From the NCBI GenBank assembly GCA_964589725.1, contig CAZPUJ010000459.1, positions 1 through 35,859 of the forward strand: a stretch of 35,859 bases of DNA. The letters are read 5' to 3'. The notes under the pieces were generated by a model, which saw only the letters and a list, made by a program, of their open reading frames with translations, was not told where the DNA came from and did no database searches. Positions 7,783-16,918 of this stretch are shown here, one piece after another (within the stretch, counting starts at the first letter, position 1; each line of letters opens with the position of its first letter). This stretch comes from CAYSHJ01 sp964589725. GTDB lineage: Bacteria > Planctomycetota > Planctomycetia > Planctomycetales > Planctomycetaceae. The translations under genes and the position numbers were made by a program.

Positions 7783-9375
7783 TCACTCCCACTCGATTGT
7801 GCTGGGGGGTTTGGAGCTGATGTCATAGACGACGCGATTGACGCCGCGAACGGTGTTGGTGATGCGAGTCGAGATGCGTTGCAACACATCGTACGGCAGG
7901 TGAAACCAGTCGGCCGTCATGAAGTCGTCGGTCTGAACGGCTCGGACGGCGATCGCTTCTTCGTACGTCCGGTTATCGCCCATCACTCCGACGGATTGCA
8001 CCGGCAGCAGTACGGCGAAGGCTTGTTGAATCGCGCGGTACAGGCCGGCCTTATTCAGTTCGTCGATGACAATGGCGTCGGCTTGTCGCAGGGTGTTGAG
8101 CCGCGTCTCTGTGATCTCGCCGAGGCATCGCACCGCGAGGCCCGGGCCGGGAAACGGATGTCGCCAGATTAAGCCTTCCGGCAAGCCAAGCTCGATCCCC
8201 ATCTGCCGGACTTCGTCCTTAAACAGGTCGCGCAGCGGTTCGATCAATTCAAAACCAAGTTCCTCCGGCAAGCCGCCGACGTTGTGATGCGTCTTGATCG
8301 TTACCGCCGGTCCGTCGGGACTGCCGCCAGATTCAATCACGTCTGGGTACAGCGTTCCTTGAGCCAGGAATTTGGCGTTCGGGATCGACTTGGCTTCATG
8401 GCGGAAGACCTCGATGAAGACTCGGCCGATGATTTTCCGTTTTTGCTGCGGGTCACTGACGCCATTCAGTTCATCCAGGAAGCGTTGGCGAGCGTCGACG
8501 ACGTGCAGGTCAGTCTTGAAATGCTGTGTGAAGCGCTCGCGGACTTCTTCCGCCTCGTTTTGACGCAGCAGCCCGTTGTCGACGAAAATGCACGAGACTT
8601 GCTTGCCGATCGATTTCGACAACAACGCTGCAACGACGGACGAGTCAACTCCGCCGGAAAGACCGCAGATCACGCGGTCGCTGCCGACTTGATGCCGAAT
8701 GAAGTTCGCTTCTTGTTCAATGAAATCGCTGATCTTCCAGGTGCCGCGACAACCGCAGATTCCCTTGACGAAGTTGGCCAGCAGGCGGCCGCCGTGTTCG
8801 GTGTGAGTGACCTCCGGGTGAAATTGCAAACCGTAGATCGGCTTGGTTCGATGTTTGACGGCAGCGTGCGGACAGGTTTCCGTGGCGGCAATCGCTTCAA
8901 ACTCGGCGGGCAAGTCGCGGACTTGGTCGCCATGACTCATCCAGGCGTTGAATTGCGAGGGCACGCCGTCGAACAGGCCGCCAGCGTTGAGGACTCGGCA
9001 CGGAGCTTGCCCGAACTCGCGCGTGTCGCCGGCGGTGACTTGGCCTCCCTGAGACTGACACGTCACCTGCATCCCGTAGCAGATGCCGAGTATTGGAATG
9101 CCGAGCTGGAAGATCTCCGGGTCGGGCTGCGGCGAGCCTTTCCCGTACACGCTGGCGGGGCCGCCGGAAAGAATCAGCCCCTTCGGTGCGATCTCGCGAA
9201 TGCGCGACGCGCGCAAATCGTGACGCACCACTTGGCAGAAAACGTTGTTCTCACGAACTCGGCGAGCAATCAGTTGGGCCGTCTGCGCGCCGAAGTCGAG
9301 CACCAAGACTTGTTCGGCGGCGGTTGATCCGATCGCGGGAGCGACTCGTTTGGCCGCAGGCATGTTCACGGACAT
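7783..9375 (-). CDS. guaA: GMP synthase (glutamine-hydrolysing)
   Basis: Final step of GMP synthesis: amination of XMP using ATP and glutamine, in the cytoplasm. The product has 530 residues. The N-terminal class I glutamine amidotransferase domain (about 20-205) shows VLDFGAQTAQLIARRVRE, the nucleophile Cys in GICYGMQ, and a His-x-Glu pair in LQFHPEVTHT. The ATP pyrophosphatase domain begins near 210 with the PP-loop GLSGGVDSSVVAALL. The C-terminal dimerisation domain ends in the family-typical PPSTIEWE. Starts at 9375 or 9363 are both possible; neither has a convincing ribosome site. It is divergent from the class V aminotransferase across a ~110-nt shared upstream region. Confidence 0.97.
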   Translation of the reverse strand: MSVNMPAAKRVAPAIGSTAAEQVLVLDFGAQTAQLIARRVRENNVFCQVVRHDLRASRIREIAPKGLILSGGPASVYGKGSPQPDPEIFQLGIPILGICYGMQVTCQSQGGQVTAGDTREFGQAPCRVLNAGGLFDGVPSQFNAWMSHGDQVRDLPAEFEAIAATETCPHAAVKHRTKPIYGLQFHPEVTHTEHGGRLLANFVKGICGCRGTWKISDFIEQEANFIRHQVGSDRVICGLSGGVDSSVVAALLSKSIGKQVSCIFVDNGLLRQNEAEEVRERFTQHFKTDLHVVDARQRFLDELNGVSDPQQKRKIIGRVFIEVFRHEAKSIPNAKFLAQGTLYPDVIESGGSPDGPAVTIKTHHNVGGLPEELGFELIEPLRDLFKDEVRQMGIELGLPEGLIWRHPFPGPGLAVRCLGEITETRLNTLRQADAIVIDELNKAGLYRAIQQAFAVLLPVQSVGVMGDNRTYEEAIAVRAVQTDDFMTADWFHLPYDVLQRISTRITNTVRGVNRVVYDISSKPPSTIEWE

Positions 9376-9485
9376 GATTTGTTGGTTTCAATGCGGGGAT
9401 TCGAGCACGGGAAAGCTCGGCATGGTATTGGCCGACCGAGCAATTGGGTATTGTCAGATGCGTGGAGAGTCATCGGAGCGAGCAC

Positions 9486-10682
9486 ATGGCCGAATGGTGG
9501 GAAGATTTTCGATGCCAGATGCCGGTCGCCGAACATTGGGCGTACTTCGATCATGCGGCAGTCGCGCCGTTAAGCGGGCCGGCGGCGCGGGCGCTGTCGG
9601 ATTGGGCCAGCGAAATCGCCAACAACGGTGATGCGAATTCGCGAGAACTGCATCATCGCGTGGAGAAAGTTCGACAGACGGCGGCTCGGCTATTGGGCTG
9701 CGCGTCTGACGAAATCGCGTTCGTGCCGAACACATCGACCGGACTTTCGCTGGTGGCGGAGTCGTTTCCGTGGCGGCCGGGAGACAACGTGGTGCTGCCG
9801 GTCAGCGAGTTTCCGTCGAATATACTGCCGTGGCGGAATCTGGTTTCGCGAGGCGTCGAAGTCCGGGGTGTGTCGTGTCCGCTGGAGCGTCTGGAGGCTG
9901 ATCGATTGCTGGCTGCCACCGACAGCCGGACACGAATCGTGACCATCAGTTGGGTGGGCTATGTCACCGGCTGGCGGAACGATTTGGATGAACTGGCCGA
10001 GCAGTGTCATCGTCGCGGTATTTTGCTCTGCGTGGATGCCATTCAAGGTCTGGGCGTTCTTCCGCTGGATTTGTCGCAGACACCGGTTGATTTCTTGGTG
10101 GCCGACGGGCACAAGTGGCTGCTCGGTCCGGAGGGAGCCGGGCTGCTATTCATCCGCCGCGCGCAGCTCGATCAACTTCGTCCCACCTGCGTCGGCTGGA
10201 ACAGCCTGCGCTCGGCGGGAAACTTTGACGCCTCCGCATTCGTGGCTCGCGCGCCGACAGCGTCTGCGAAAACGGAGTCTTTTCTCGTCGCCGAACCGCT
10301 CGATCTGCAAGAACTGAAATCATCGGCCGCGCGCTTCGAGGTTGGCTCCGCGAATGTCGGCGGAATCTTAGCTTTGGGGGCGAGCATTGATTTGCTGCTG
10401 ACTTTTGGTCTTTCAAGGATTTGGTTTCGCCAGCGTCTCATGATCGAAGAGCTTCTTCTAACTCTCCGTCAGGTTGGTGCCGTTGTGGTTTCCTCGACGG
10501 ACGAACGCCGCCTCTCGGGGATCGTCGCTTGTGAGCTTCCTGGACGTTCGACGGAGTTGATCCGACAGCTCGCGCTGCAACATCAAGTCGTTCTGAATCG
10601 ACGCGGCGGCTTCATTCGGTTGAGTCCGCATGCGTACAGCAACGCGGATGATCTCGAACGTCTGCGACGCGCGTTGCCATAG
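9486..10682 (+). CDS. Class V aminotransferase (cysteine desulfurase-like)
   Basis: PLP-dependent fold-type I enzyme of 398 residues. FDHAAVAPLS near the N-terminus, FVPNTSTGLSLVAES in the cofactor phosphate-binding region, and the Schiff-base Lys in VADGHKWLLGPEGAG place it in the class V / SufS-NifS / isopenicillin-epimerase group. The catalytic Cys loop of true desulfurases is not evident, and no iron-sulfur genes are nearby, so a desulfurase role is not claimed. ATG at 9486 is chosen because GGAG at 9475-9478 lies 7 nt upstream; an in-frame TTG at 9444 lacks support. It is transcribed divergently from guaA. Substrate unknown. Confidence 0.88.
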   Translation: MAEWWEDFRCQMPVAEHWAYFDHAAVAPLSGPAARALSDWASEIANNGDANSRELHHRVEKVRQTAARLLGCASDEIAFVPNTSTGLSLVAESFPWRPGDNVVLPVSEFPSNILPWRNLVSRGVEVRGVSCPLERLEADRLLAATDSRTRIVTISWVGYVTGWRNDLDELAEQCHRRGILLCVDAIQGLGVLPLDLSQTPVDFLVADGHKWLLGPEGAGLLFIRRAQLDQLRPTCVGWNSLRSAGNFDASAFVARAPTASAKTESFLVAEPLDLQELKSSAARFEVGSANVGGILALGASIDLLLTFGLSRIWFRQRLMIEELLLTLRQVGAVVVSSTDERRLSGIVACELPGRSTELIRQLALQHQVVLNRRGGFIRLSPHAYSNADDLERLRRALP

Positions 10683-10702
10683 CCCAGATCATTTATGAGC
10701 CG

Positions 10703-10768
10703 ACACTAGCCCGACGCGCTAGCGAGGGACGGACACCAACTTACCTCGCTTGCGCGTCGGGCTAGTGT
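10703..10768. repeat. Inverted repeat of the ACACTA..AGCGAGG family, copy 1
   Basis: Arms of 25 nt at 10703-10727 and 10744-10768 pair with a single mismatch around a 16-nt spacer. The arm begins ACACTAGCCCGACGCG and ends AGCGAGG. The same element, diverged, occurs at 16195-16259. This is a dispersed planctomycete-type palindromic repeat, 20 nt after the aminotransferase stop, and could also act as its terminator. Confidence 0.8.
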
Positions 10769-11075
10769 GACGCAGAGCTCACATTTCGCGCGCGAGTGGC
10801 TCATCCGCCCTTCATTACAGGCGGACTAAACCGTCTGTGCCAACGTGTCCAGGTCTGCCGGTTGTGTCTGTTCGTGGAATCAGTCGGAGCCGCTGTCCGG
10901 AACATCTGACTTCCCGCACGTAACCAACATCTCCGCGCCAAGACCATTGCACGTGCTGGTCGACGTAATGTTGGGTCACGCTCGGGACCGCCGGGTCCGC
11001 GTGCTGGCACGTACCAGTCGCCTTCTTCGTGAAGGTTTGCCTCACCGGAATCTTCCACCAGGAGTTGACGTCACG
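10769..11075. other. Upstream region of the exported protein gene; no gene seen
   Basis: This 307-nt stretch is open in the downstream gene's frame from 10845, but its translation looks non-coding (Arg/Cys/His-rich, no hydrophobic start). The recognisable signal peptide begins only at 11076. I take it as promoter and leader. It contains two related words, CACGTGCTGGTCG near 10948 and GCACGTACCAGTCG near 11005. No promoter or riboswitch can be assigned. Confidence 0.4.
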
Positions 11076-12713
11076 ATGACATCGCTTCGCCCTTGGATTC
11101 AAGTCGGAGCCTTCCTGGCTATCGCAATGGTGAGTTCATCGAACGCGGTGTACTCCGACGAGGCCACGTCACCACCGGCTCAAAAAGAGCGCTTTGCCGC
11201 GGTCAGCCCGGATGTTGACCCGCAGACCGGAGAGTTTCTAGCGGACGAAAAATCCACCGAGGCTCTACAGCCGCTGCCGGAACAAGGTCTGCCGGTGCAG
11301 TCAGCATTGCCATCGCAGGGAGAGCCCCGCGAGTCCACGAAGCCGAAAGTCGCCATCGACCTCAACTTGCAGTTCAAAGTTCCCATCGAACTGTACCGAC
11401 AGCCGGCGGCGGATCGCCCTGGCGAAGCCCCCAGACCGTTTTCAGATCCGCCGAATAACTCGCCAGCACCAGGCCGCAATGTCGAGGAACCCGCCCCGCA
11501 GTCGGTGGATCCGCTGCTGCAACTGATCAACGAGGCGATCGATGTTTCGGGCCGACGATTTCTGACCGCCGACGTCCACACGCCGTGGCAGATCATTCAC
11601 GGCCTGCTGGCGTACCGACAGGACTTCGTGTTGAAGACCAAAGATGGTCGCAAAGTCAACGCTTTGGAATGGGCCTCCAGCGGAGTCACGTTCCAAGGGG
11701 AATCGCTGTTCCAGAAGACGCCGCACGGCGGACAGGCCCATCCGTTCAAGCAACCATACTGGTTTGAAGGACATCCGACGCAGTTCATGGCTTACTTGAC
11801 AATGTGTCGTCTGCCGATGACTCACGTTTTCAAGACCGCGGACGGACAGGCCGTCACGGTCGGAGATATCATCAACAACGCCAAGATGGACGTGAACCGC
11901 GAAGAAGAAATGACGTGGACGTTGTGGGCCTTGGCTCATTACCTCGAACCAGACGCTCAGTGGGTCAACAAGAAGGGCGAACACTGGAGTATGGAAGAAC
12001 TGGTCCGCATCGAGACGGCATCCAAAGTCTACGACGGTCCCTGTGGAGGCACTCACGGATTGTTCGCACTCTCATATATCCGCAATTCGTACTTGCAATC
12101 TCGCCGGCCACTGCGTGGCGTTTGGCTTGAAGCCGATCAGAAAATTCAACGTTTCATCCTGGAAGCCCGCTCGCTGCAAAACAGTGACGGCAGCTTCTCA
12201 ATTCACTTCTTCAAAGGTCCCGGATACAGCGACGAGTTCAACGCTCGCATCAACAGTTCCGGCCACATGCTCGAATGGCTGATGGTCGCTCTGCCGCAGT
12301 CGCGATTGCAAGAAGACTGGATCCAGAATGGCCTCCGCTGCCTGGCGCAAGACTTAAACAACAATCGGCACCAAAACGCCGAATGCGGTCCGCTGTATCA
12401 CGCGGTCGATGGATTGCAGATTTATCGGGAACGGCTGCGAATCGCGCAGCGAACCGCTCCGAAGACACAGGTACAACAGGAGCCATTAGTTTCGGGCTGG
12501 AAACCGGTTCCGCAACGGACGTGGCCGCAGCCGAAATCGACGATTGGCGGACGGACGCAAGAATCCGACATGCTCACGACCGACGTGCAGACGCAGACAA
12601 CTCCGGCTCCAACGAAGTCAATTCGGATCGCTCCCGGCATTGAGATCGTCGTTCCGCGCCGAAATCGTCCGATTCAATCGACCGAGGGCCGGCCGAACGC
12701 GATTCGTCGATAA
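11076..12713 (+). CDS. Exported protein of unknown function, possible alpha/alpha-toroid fold
   Basis: The product is not recognised. With ATG at 11076 (AGGAG at 11060-11064) it has 545 residues and a clear Sec signal peptide, with cleavage likely after SSNA near residue 24. Residues about 30-140 are Pro/Ser/Glu-rich and probably disordered. The core (about 145-460) is helical, with regularly spaced His/Trp/Gly motifs such as HTPWQIIHGLLAYR, GHPTQFMAYLTMC, GGTHGLFALSYIR and SSGHMLEWLM. This is reminiscent of alpha/alpha-toroid proteins (terpenoid cyclase or glycosidase-like), but that is only an impression. The C-terminus is Thr/Pro/Gln-rich. An in-frame GTG/ATG further upstream would hide the signal peptide, so 11076 is preferred. 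It ends 17 nt from the convergent truB. Confidence 0.75.
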   Translation: MTSLRPWIQVGAFLAIAMVSSSNAVYSDEATSPPAQKERFAAVSPDVDPQTGEFLADEKSTEALQPLPEQGLPVQSALPSQGEPRESTKPKVAIDLNLQFKVPIELYRQPAADRPGEAPRPFSDPPNNSPAPGRNVEEPAPQSVDPLLQLINEAIDVSGRRFLTADVHTPWQIIHGLLAYRQDFVLKTKDGRKVNALEWASSGVTFQGESLFQKTPHGGQAHPFKQPYWFEGHPTQFMAYLTMCRLPMTHVFKTADGQAVTVGDIINNAKMDVNREEEMTWTLWALAHYLEPDAQWVNKKGEHWSMEELVRIETASKVYDGPCGGTHGLFALSYIRNSYLQSRRPLRGVWLEADQKIQRFILEARSLQNSDGSFSIHFFKGPGYSDEFNARINSSGHMLEWLMVALPQSRLQEDWIQNGLRCLAQDLNNNRHQNAECGPLYHAVDGLQIYRERLRIAQRTAPKTQVQQEPLVSGWKPVPQRTWPQPKSTIGGRTQESDMLTTDVQTQTTPAPTKSIRIAPGIEIVVPRRNRPIQSTEGRPNAIRR

Positions 12714-12730
12714 CGTTCGTGCTCCCGGCG

Positions 12731-13717
12731 TCAGCCGGCGTCCTGATCGTCGACAGACAACGGCTGGTTTTCCGCCGCCAAATTAATTCGCGGGCGCAGT
12801 TCCGGCTTGATGTGGTCCCAACCGCCGATCGCGAGCAAACGGTTTGCCACGTCGACCAAGGCAAACGCTTCCGTGGCGTCCATTGTTTCGACGGAAGGAT
12901 GTGGCGTCTTCCAACCGGTCATTCGCGGTGGAATGCTGGCGCCATGAGCGAGCTTCTCTTGCTCGGCTCCGTCGCAGACGTAGACCGGCAAATGCCGAAC
13001 GGCGGCTACGCACGGCAACAGATGGTCAGCGAGGTTGTCGCACGTGAGTTGCTCCAACGGAATCGATTGAGCCAATTCGAACGGCCCGACGCGCGTACGC
13101 ACGAGTGCGCTCATCACGGCTCCGCAACCGAGTCGCTGGCCCAAATCACGGCCCAGCGAGCGAATGTACGTGCCGGAACTGCATTCGATATCGAACGTCA
13201 CTTGTGGGGACTCGAAGCTCACGATCTCCAACCGATGAATGTCGACGGACTTGGCCTGCAACGCGACCGATTTTCCGCGCCGAGCCAGCTTGTACGCGCG
13301 CTGGCCTTCCACCTTCACGGCCGAGAAGGCTGGCGGCACTTGCTCGATGCGACCGCGAAATTCGTCCAGCGCCGCGGCCAGAAGATCGCCAGTCACTCGA
13401 GAAACAGGCTCGCCGGGAACATCGAGTACGTTTCCGGTCACGTCATCCGTGTCGCTGCGCCGGCCCAGCAGAAACGTACCGCGATAAGCTTTGGGTTGCG
13501 CATGCAACACGTCCATTAGCCGCGTTGCCGCGCCGATGCCAATCACTAAGACTCCCGTCGCCAGGGGGTCCAGCGTTCCCGCATGCCCAATCTTGGGCAA
13601 GTTCCAACGCGAGACGCCACTCTCACGCAGCAACTGATTCACGACATCGGTCACTTGCCGCGATGTCAAACCGCGCGGCTTGTCGATGTTCAGCAGACCG
13701 TGAAGATTCACGAGCAC
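12731..13717 (-). CDS. truB: tRNA pseudouridine(55) synthase
   Basis: Converts U55 of the T-loop of tRNAs to pseudouridine. It has 328 residues. The N-terminus GLLNIDKPRGLTS is followed by GHAGTLDPLATGVL, which holds the catalytic Asp (about residue 50), then RGRIEQVPPAFSAVKVEGQRAY and SSGTYIRSLGRDLG, all typical TruB segments. GTG at 13717 or a second in-frame GTG at 13711 could start translation; both lie only a few nt after the pyrG stop, so this is the last gene of a kdsB-pyrG-truB operon. The ~40-residue C-terminal tail is less conserved. Confidence 0.95.
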   Translation of the reverse strand: MLVNLHGLLNIDKPRGLTSRQVTDVVNQLLRESGVSRWNLPKIGHAGTLDPLATGVLVIGIGAATRLMDVLHAQPKAYRGTFLLGRRSDTDDVTGNVLDVPGEPVSRVTGDLLAAALDEFRGRIEQVPPAFSAVKVEGQRAYKLARRGKSVALQAKSVDIHRLEIVSFESPQVTFDIECSSGTYIRSLGRDLGQRLGCGAVMSALVRTRVGPFELAQSIPLEQLTCDNLADHLLPCVAAVRHLPVYVCDGAEQEKLAHGASIPPRMTGWKTPHPSVETMDATEAFALVDVANRLLAIGGWDHIKPELRPRINLAAENQPLSVDDQDAG

Positions 13718-13721
13718 ACTC

Positions 13722-15347
13722 TTATCCCACGGACATCTGCACTCGTTCGTGATGCCGCTGCAGCGCGGCTTCGATGAAGTCCTTGAAGAGCGGGTGCGGG
13801 GCCAGGGGCTTTGACTTGAATTCCGGATGGAACTGCACGGCCACGAACCACGGATGGTCGGGAAGCTCGACGATCTCGACCAAGTTTCCGTCTGGGCTGG
13901 TGCCGGTCGCGATCAAACCTGCCTGCTCGAACTGCGAACGATATTCCGGATTGAATTCGTAACGATGCCGATGCCGTTCCGAGACCTGCGAGCTTTCGTA
14001 GGCCGCCGCCGCTTTCGAGTCCGGTTGCAGCACGCAAGGATGAGCCCCCAGTCGCATCGTGCCACCGCGATTCACGATCGACCGCTGCTCTTCGAGCATG
14101 CAGATGACCGGGTGCGGCGTGTCAGAAGTGAACTCCGTGCTATCGGCTCGGTCGAAACCCAGGACGTTGCGAGCGAATTCGATCACGGCGGTTTGCATGC
14201 CCAGACAAATGCCGAAGTACGGAATTTCGCACTCGCGTGCGAACCGCACGGCCTGCACCTTGCCCTCGACGCCCCGCATGCCGAAACCGCCCGGCACCAG
14301 TATGCCATCAACGCCCTTGAGCAGCATGTCCGGACCTTGCTCCTCGAGTTCCTCGGCCTCAATCCGCTTCACGATCACGTGTGCCGAGTGGGCGACGCCG
14401 GCATGATCGAGCGATTCGTAAATCGACTTGTACGCGTCGCGGTGCTCGATGTACTTGCCGACGACGGCGATTGTCACTTCCTGCTCCGGATGCCGCAGCC
14501 GCTGCAAAAAGTTTCGCCAGTCGGTGATGTCCACCGGCCCGGCTTTCAAACCGAGCTTTTCAACGACGAACTGATCCAAGCCGTGATCGACCAGTCCCAG
14601 GGGAACTTCGTAGATCGAGAATTCCTTGTCGACTTCTTCGATGACGGCGCGCTTTTCGACGTTGCAAAACAACGCAATCTTCTCGATGTTGTCGTTCCCG
14701 AGCGGCCGTTCGGTGCGCACGACCAGCACGTCCGGCTGAATACCAATCTGTCGCAACAGACCGACGCTGTGCTGCGTCGGTTTCGTTTTTAGCTCACGCG
14801 CGGCCTTCAGGTACGGCACCAACGTCAGATGAATGAAGAGGCAATTCTCCTTGCCGATATCGAGCGGAATCTGGCGGATCGCTTCGAGGAACGGCTGACC
14901 TTCAATGTCGCCGACCGTGCCGCCCAACTCCGTGATAACGACGTCCACGTCCGGACCGGCCAATCCGCGGACGGCGGATTTGATCTCGTCAGTGATGTGC
15001 GGAATCACTTGCACTGTCTTGCCGAGAAACTCGCCGCGACGTTCCTTCTCGATCACTCGCAGGTAAATCTGCCCGGTCGTATAGTTCGACTTGCGAGTCA
15101 ACGGCCCGCGCGTGAACCGTTCGTAGTGGCCGAGGTCGAGGTCCGTCTCCGAACCGTCATCCAGCACGTACACCTCGCCGTGCTGATACGGGCTCATCGT
15201 ACCGGGGTCAACATTGATGTAGGGGTCGAGCTTCTGCATCCGTACCCGCAGCCCGCGTTTTTCCAACAGCAACCCGATCGACGCCGAGGTCAACCCTTTG
15301 CCGAGCGAACTGACAACACCGCCGGTCACAAAGATATGCTTGGTCAT
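13722..15347 (-). CDS. pyrG: CTP synthase
   Basis: Makes CTP from UTP, ATP and glutamine. It has 541 residues from the ATG at 15347, which gives the family-standard start MTKHIFVTGGVVSSLGKG; an in-frame GTG at 15371 would overlap the kdsB stop region and add 8 atypical residues. The synthase domain (about 1-265) includes LDPYINVDPGTMSP and TELGGTVGDIE. The glutaminase domain (about 295-540) has the Cys nucleophile in FGICLGMQ and VQFHPEFKS near the end. It sits between kdsB, which uses CTP as substrate, and truB, with short gaps, so all three are probably co-transcribed. The CTP link to kdsB is metabolically sensible. Confidence 0.97.
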   Translation of the reverse strand: MTKHIFVTGGVVSSLGKGLTSASIGLLLEKRGLRVRMQKLDPYINVDPGTMSPYQHGEVYVLDDGSETDLDLGHYERFTRGPLTRKSNYTTGQIYLRVIEKERRGEFLGKTVQVIPHITDEIKSAVRGLAGPDVDVVITELGGTVGDIEGQPFLEAIRQIPLDIGKENCLFIHLTLVPYLKAARELKTKPTQHSVGLLRQIGIQPDVLVVRTERPLGNDNIEKIALFCNVEKRAVIEEVDKEFSIYEVPLGLVDHGLDQFVVEKLGLKAGPVDITDWRNFLQRLRHPEQEVTIAVVGKYIEHRDAYKSIYESLDHAGVAHSAHVIVKRIEAEELEEQGPDMLLKGVDGILVPGGFGMRGVEGKVQAVRFARECEIPYFGICLGMQTAVIEFARNVLGFDRADSTEFTSDTPHPVICMLEEQRSIVNRGGTMRLGAHPCVLQPDSKAAAAYESSQVSERHRHRYEFNPEYRSQFEQAGLIATGTSPDGNLVEIVELPDHPWFVAVQFHPEFKSKPLAPHPLFKDFIEAALQRHHERVQMSVG

Positions 15348-15371
15348 AATTCTTGTTGGCTCAAGGTTCAC

Positions 15372-16127
15372 TCACGCCGCACGGCTGCGATGCCGAGCAA
15401 CAAACCGAGCATAGTCCTCCGGCGTGTCGATGCCAACTGACCGGTGAGCGACTTCACCAACGACAATCATTTCGCCGGCTTCCAGCACGCGCAACTGTTC
15501 GAGTTTCTCCAACCGCTCCAGTCGCGACGGCGGCAAGGCCGCCAGTCGGAGTAAGAAGTCACGGCGATAGGCATAAATCCCCAAATGCAATCGCCACGGC
15601 GAGTCGTTCGCGAGCAATTCAACCGGATCGCAATCACGGCAGAACGGGATTGGACAGCGACTGAAATACAGAGCTTGACCATTCGAGCCGCACACGACTT
15701 TCACGCAGGACGGATCGTCAAGTTGTTCGCGATGCGTGATCGGCGTCGCCAACGTGGCCATCGGAGCTTGCGGATTCTGTCTGAGCAATTCCACGAGCAA
15801 GTCGATGTGTGCGGGGTCCATCTCGGGCTCATCGCCCTGCACATTGACGATGATGTCCGCGTCTTGGCAACAATGTCGGACCACCTCGGCGATCCGATCC
15901 GTGCCGCTGGGATATTCGCCGGTGAGTTCACATCGGCCGCCGAAACGTTGCACTGTCTCGACGATTTCGGCCGCATCGGCCGCGACGATCACTTCCGACA
16001 GAGACCTCGCACGACATGCCGCTTCCCACGTGTACTGGATCAGCGGCCGACCGGTCTCCGCCAGCAACAGCTTTCGCGGCAAGCGCGTCGATTGCAAACG
16101 AGCGGGAATGATGCCGGTAACTTGCAT
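15372..16127 (-). CDS. kdsB: 3-deoxy-manno-octulosonate cytidylyltransferase (CMP-KDO synthetase)
   Basis: Activates KDO with CTP to CMP-KDO for lipopolysaccharide core synthesis. It has 251 residues from ATG at 16127, preceded by a strong GGAGG six nt upstream; an in-frame ATG six codons earlier is less likely. IIPARLQSTRLPRKLL is the nucleotide-binding signature, followed by VIVAADAAEI, FGGRCELTGEYPSGTDR and VNVQGDEPEMDP, which binds metal. YAYRRDFLLRLA and GIDTPEDYARF complete the family pattern. It is first in the kdsB-pyrG-truB set. Together with the family 9 glycosyltransferase at 19043-20131 it indicates a KDO-containing outer-membrane glycolipid. Confidence 0.95.
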   Translation of the reverse strand: MQVTGIIPARLQSTRLPRKLLLAETGRPLIQYTWEAACRARSLSEVIVAADAAEIVETVQRFGGRCELTGEYPSGTDRIAEVVRHCCQDADIIVNVQGDEPEMDPAHIDLLVELLRQNPQAPMATLATPITHREQLDDPSCVKVVCGSNGQALYFSRCPIPFCRDCDPVELLANDSPWRLHLGIYAYRRDFLLRLAALPPSRLERLEKLEQLRVLEAGEMIVVGEVAHRSVGIDTPEDYARFVARHRSRAA

Positions 16128-16194
16128 GCGCGACCTCCGTGTCAAACGGCGAACCGGAACCGGCGGTGTTTGATACCGCGCGTGGCCGAGCCCG

Positions 16195-16259
16195 ACACTA
16201 ACCCGAAGCGTAAGCGAGGAACTGTTACTTCAGCCCTTGCTTACGCTTCGGGTTAGTGT
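16195..16259. repeat. Inverted repeat of the ACACTA..AGCGAGG family, copy 2
   Basis: Arms of 25 nt at 16195-16219 and 16235-16259 pair with one mismatch around a 15-nt spacer. The arm reads ACACTAACCCGAAGCG... ending AGCGAGG, clearly the same family as 10703-10768. It lies in the divergent gap between kdsB and the DUF420-like gene. The rest of that gap, 16260-16429, shows no gene or other signal. Confidence 0.8.
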
Positions 16260-16429
16260 AGGCGTCTCCCAATTGTGTCGGACTTGGCGGTGCGAGGTAT
16301 ACCACAGACCGAGGCGACATCGAGAGAGAAAAGAGAAAACCAGTAAGTTCAGTTAGCTTGTCGGCACGCGGCGGAGTCGTCACTCTTCGCCCGCCATCTT
16401 CGTGACCACATGCCTGTTGAGTCGTCGTC

Positions 16430-16918
16430 ATGCAACACGGATTCCTGGGATACCAATCGACCTTTATGCTGGATTTCGTCGTGACGGCGCTGCTGTTGAT
16501 TGTTCCGGCGCAGCTCGCGAGTTTGTATCTGGTGAAGGTGCGGCGAAAGTACGTCGCCCATCGCAATCTGCAGTTGCTTCTGGGTGGGGTGCTGCTGGTC
16601 GCCGTGACGGGGTTTGAAGTCGATGTGCAACTCATTCACGGCGGTTGGGAGACGATCGTGTCCGAGCGTCAGCCGAGTTTGTCGACCGAGCAACTTTACG
16701 CGGTGCGCCAGGCATTGAATATTCACTTGGTTTTTGCGATTTCAACGCCTCTGCTGTGGGCCGCAACCATCACGCTGGCTCTGCGTCGGATGCCTCGTCC
16801 GCCCGGCCCATGCGCGCACAGCCGGTTGCACATGCGGCTCGGTTGGCTGTCGGTGATCGACCTCGTGATGACGTCGGCCACAGGGCTATTCTTCTACTAC
16901 CGCGCGTTCGTGGCTTGA
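16430..16918 (+). CDS. DUF420-like integral membrane protein
   Basis: The 162-residue protein has four predicted membrane segments (about 14-36, 46-66, 98-120 and 135-158). His residues near helix ends (LIHGGWE, NIHLVFAIS, HSRLHMRLGW) fit the DUF420 pattern, whose members are membrane proteins related to cytochrome oxidase assembly neighbourhoods. No oxidase genes are nearby. The 5' region lacks a strong ribosome site. The gene ends inside the 3' end of the convergent zinc-ribbon gene, sharing 33 nt. Function unknown; the family call is from pattern resemblance. Confidence 0.65.
   Translation: MQHGFLGYQSTFMLDFVVTALLLIVPAQLASLYLVKVRRKYVAHRNLQLLLGGVLLVAVTGFEVDVQLIHGGWETIVSERQPSLSTEQLYAVRQALNIHLVFAISTPLLWAATITLALRRMPRPPGPCAHSRLHMRLGWLSVIDLVMTSATGLFFYYRAFVA

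Noticed and set aside
9486..10682. Cysteine desulfurase for iron-sulfur cluster assembly
   Set aside because: No clear catalytic Cys loop and no suf/isc neighbours; only the class V aminotransferase fold is supported.
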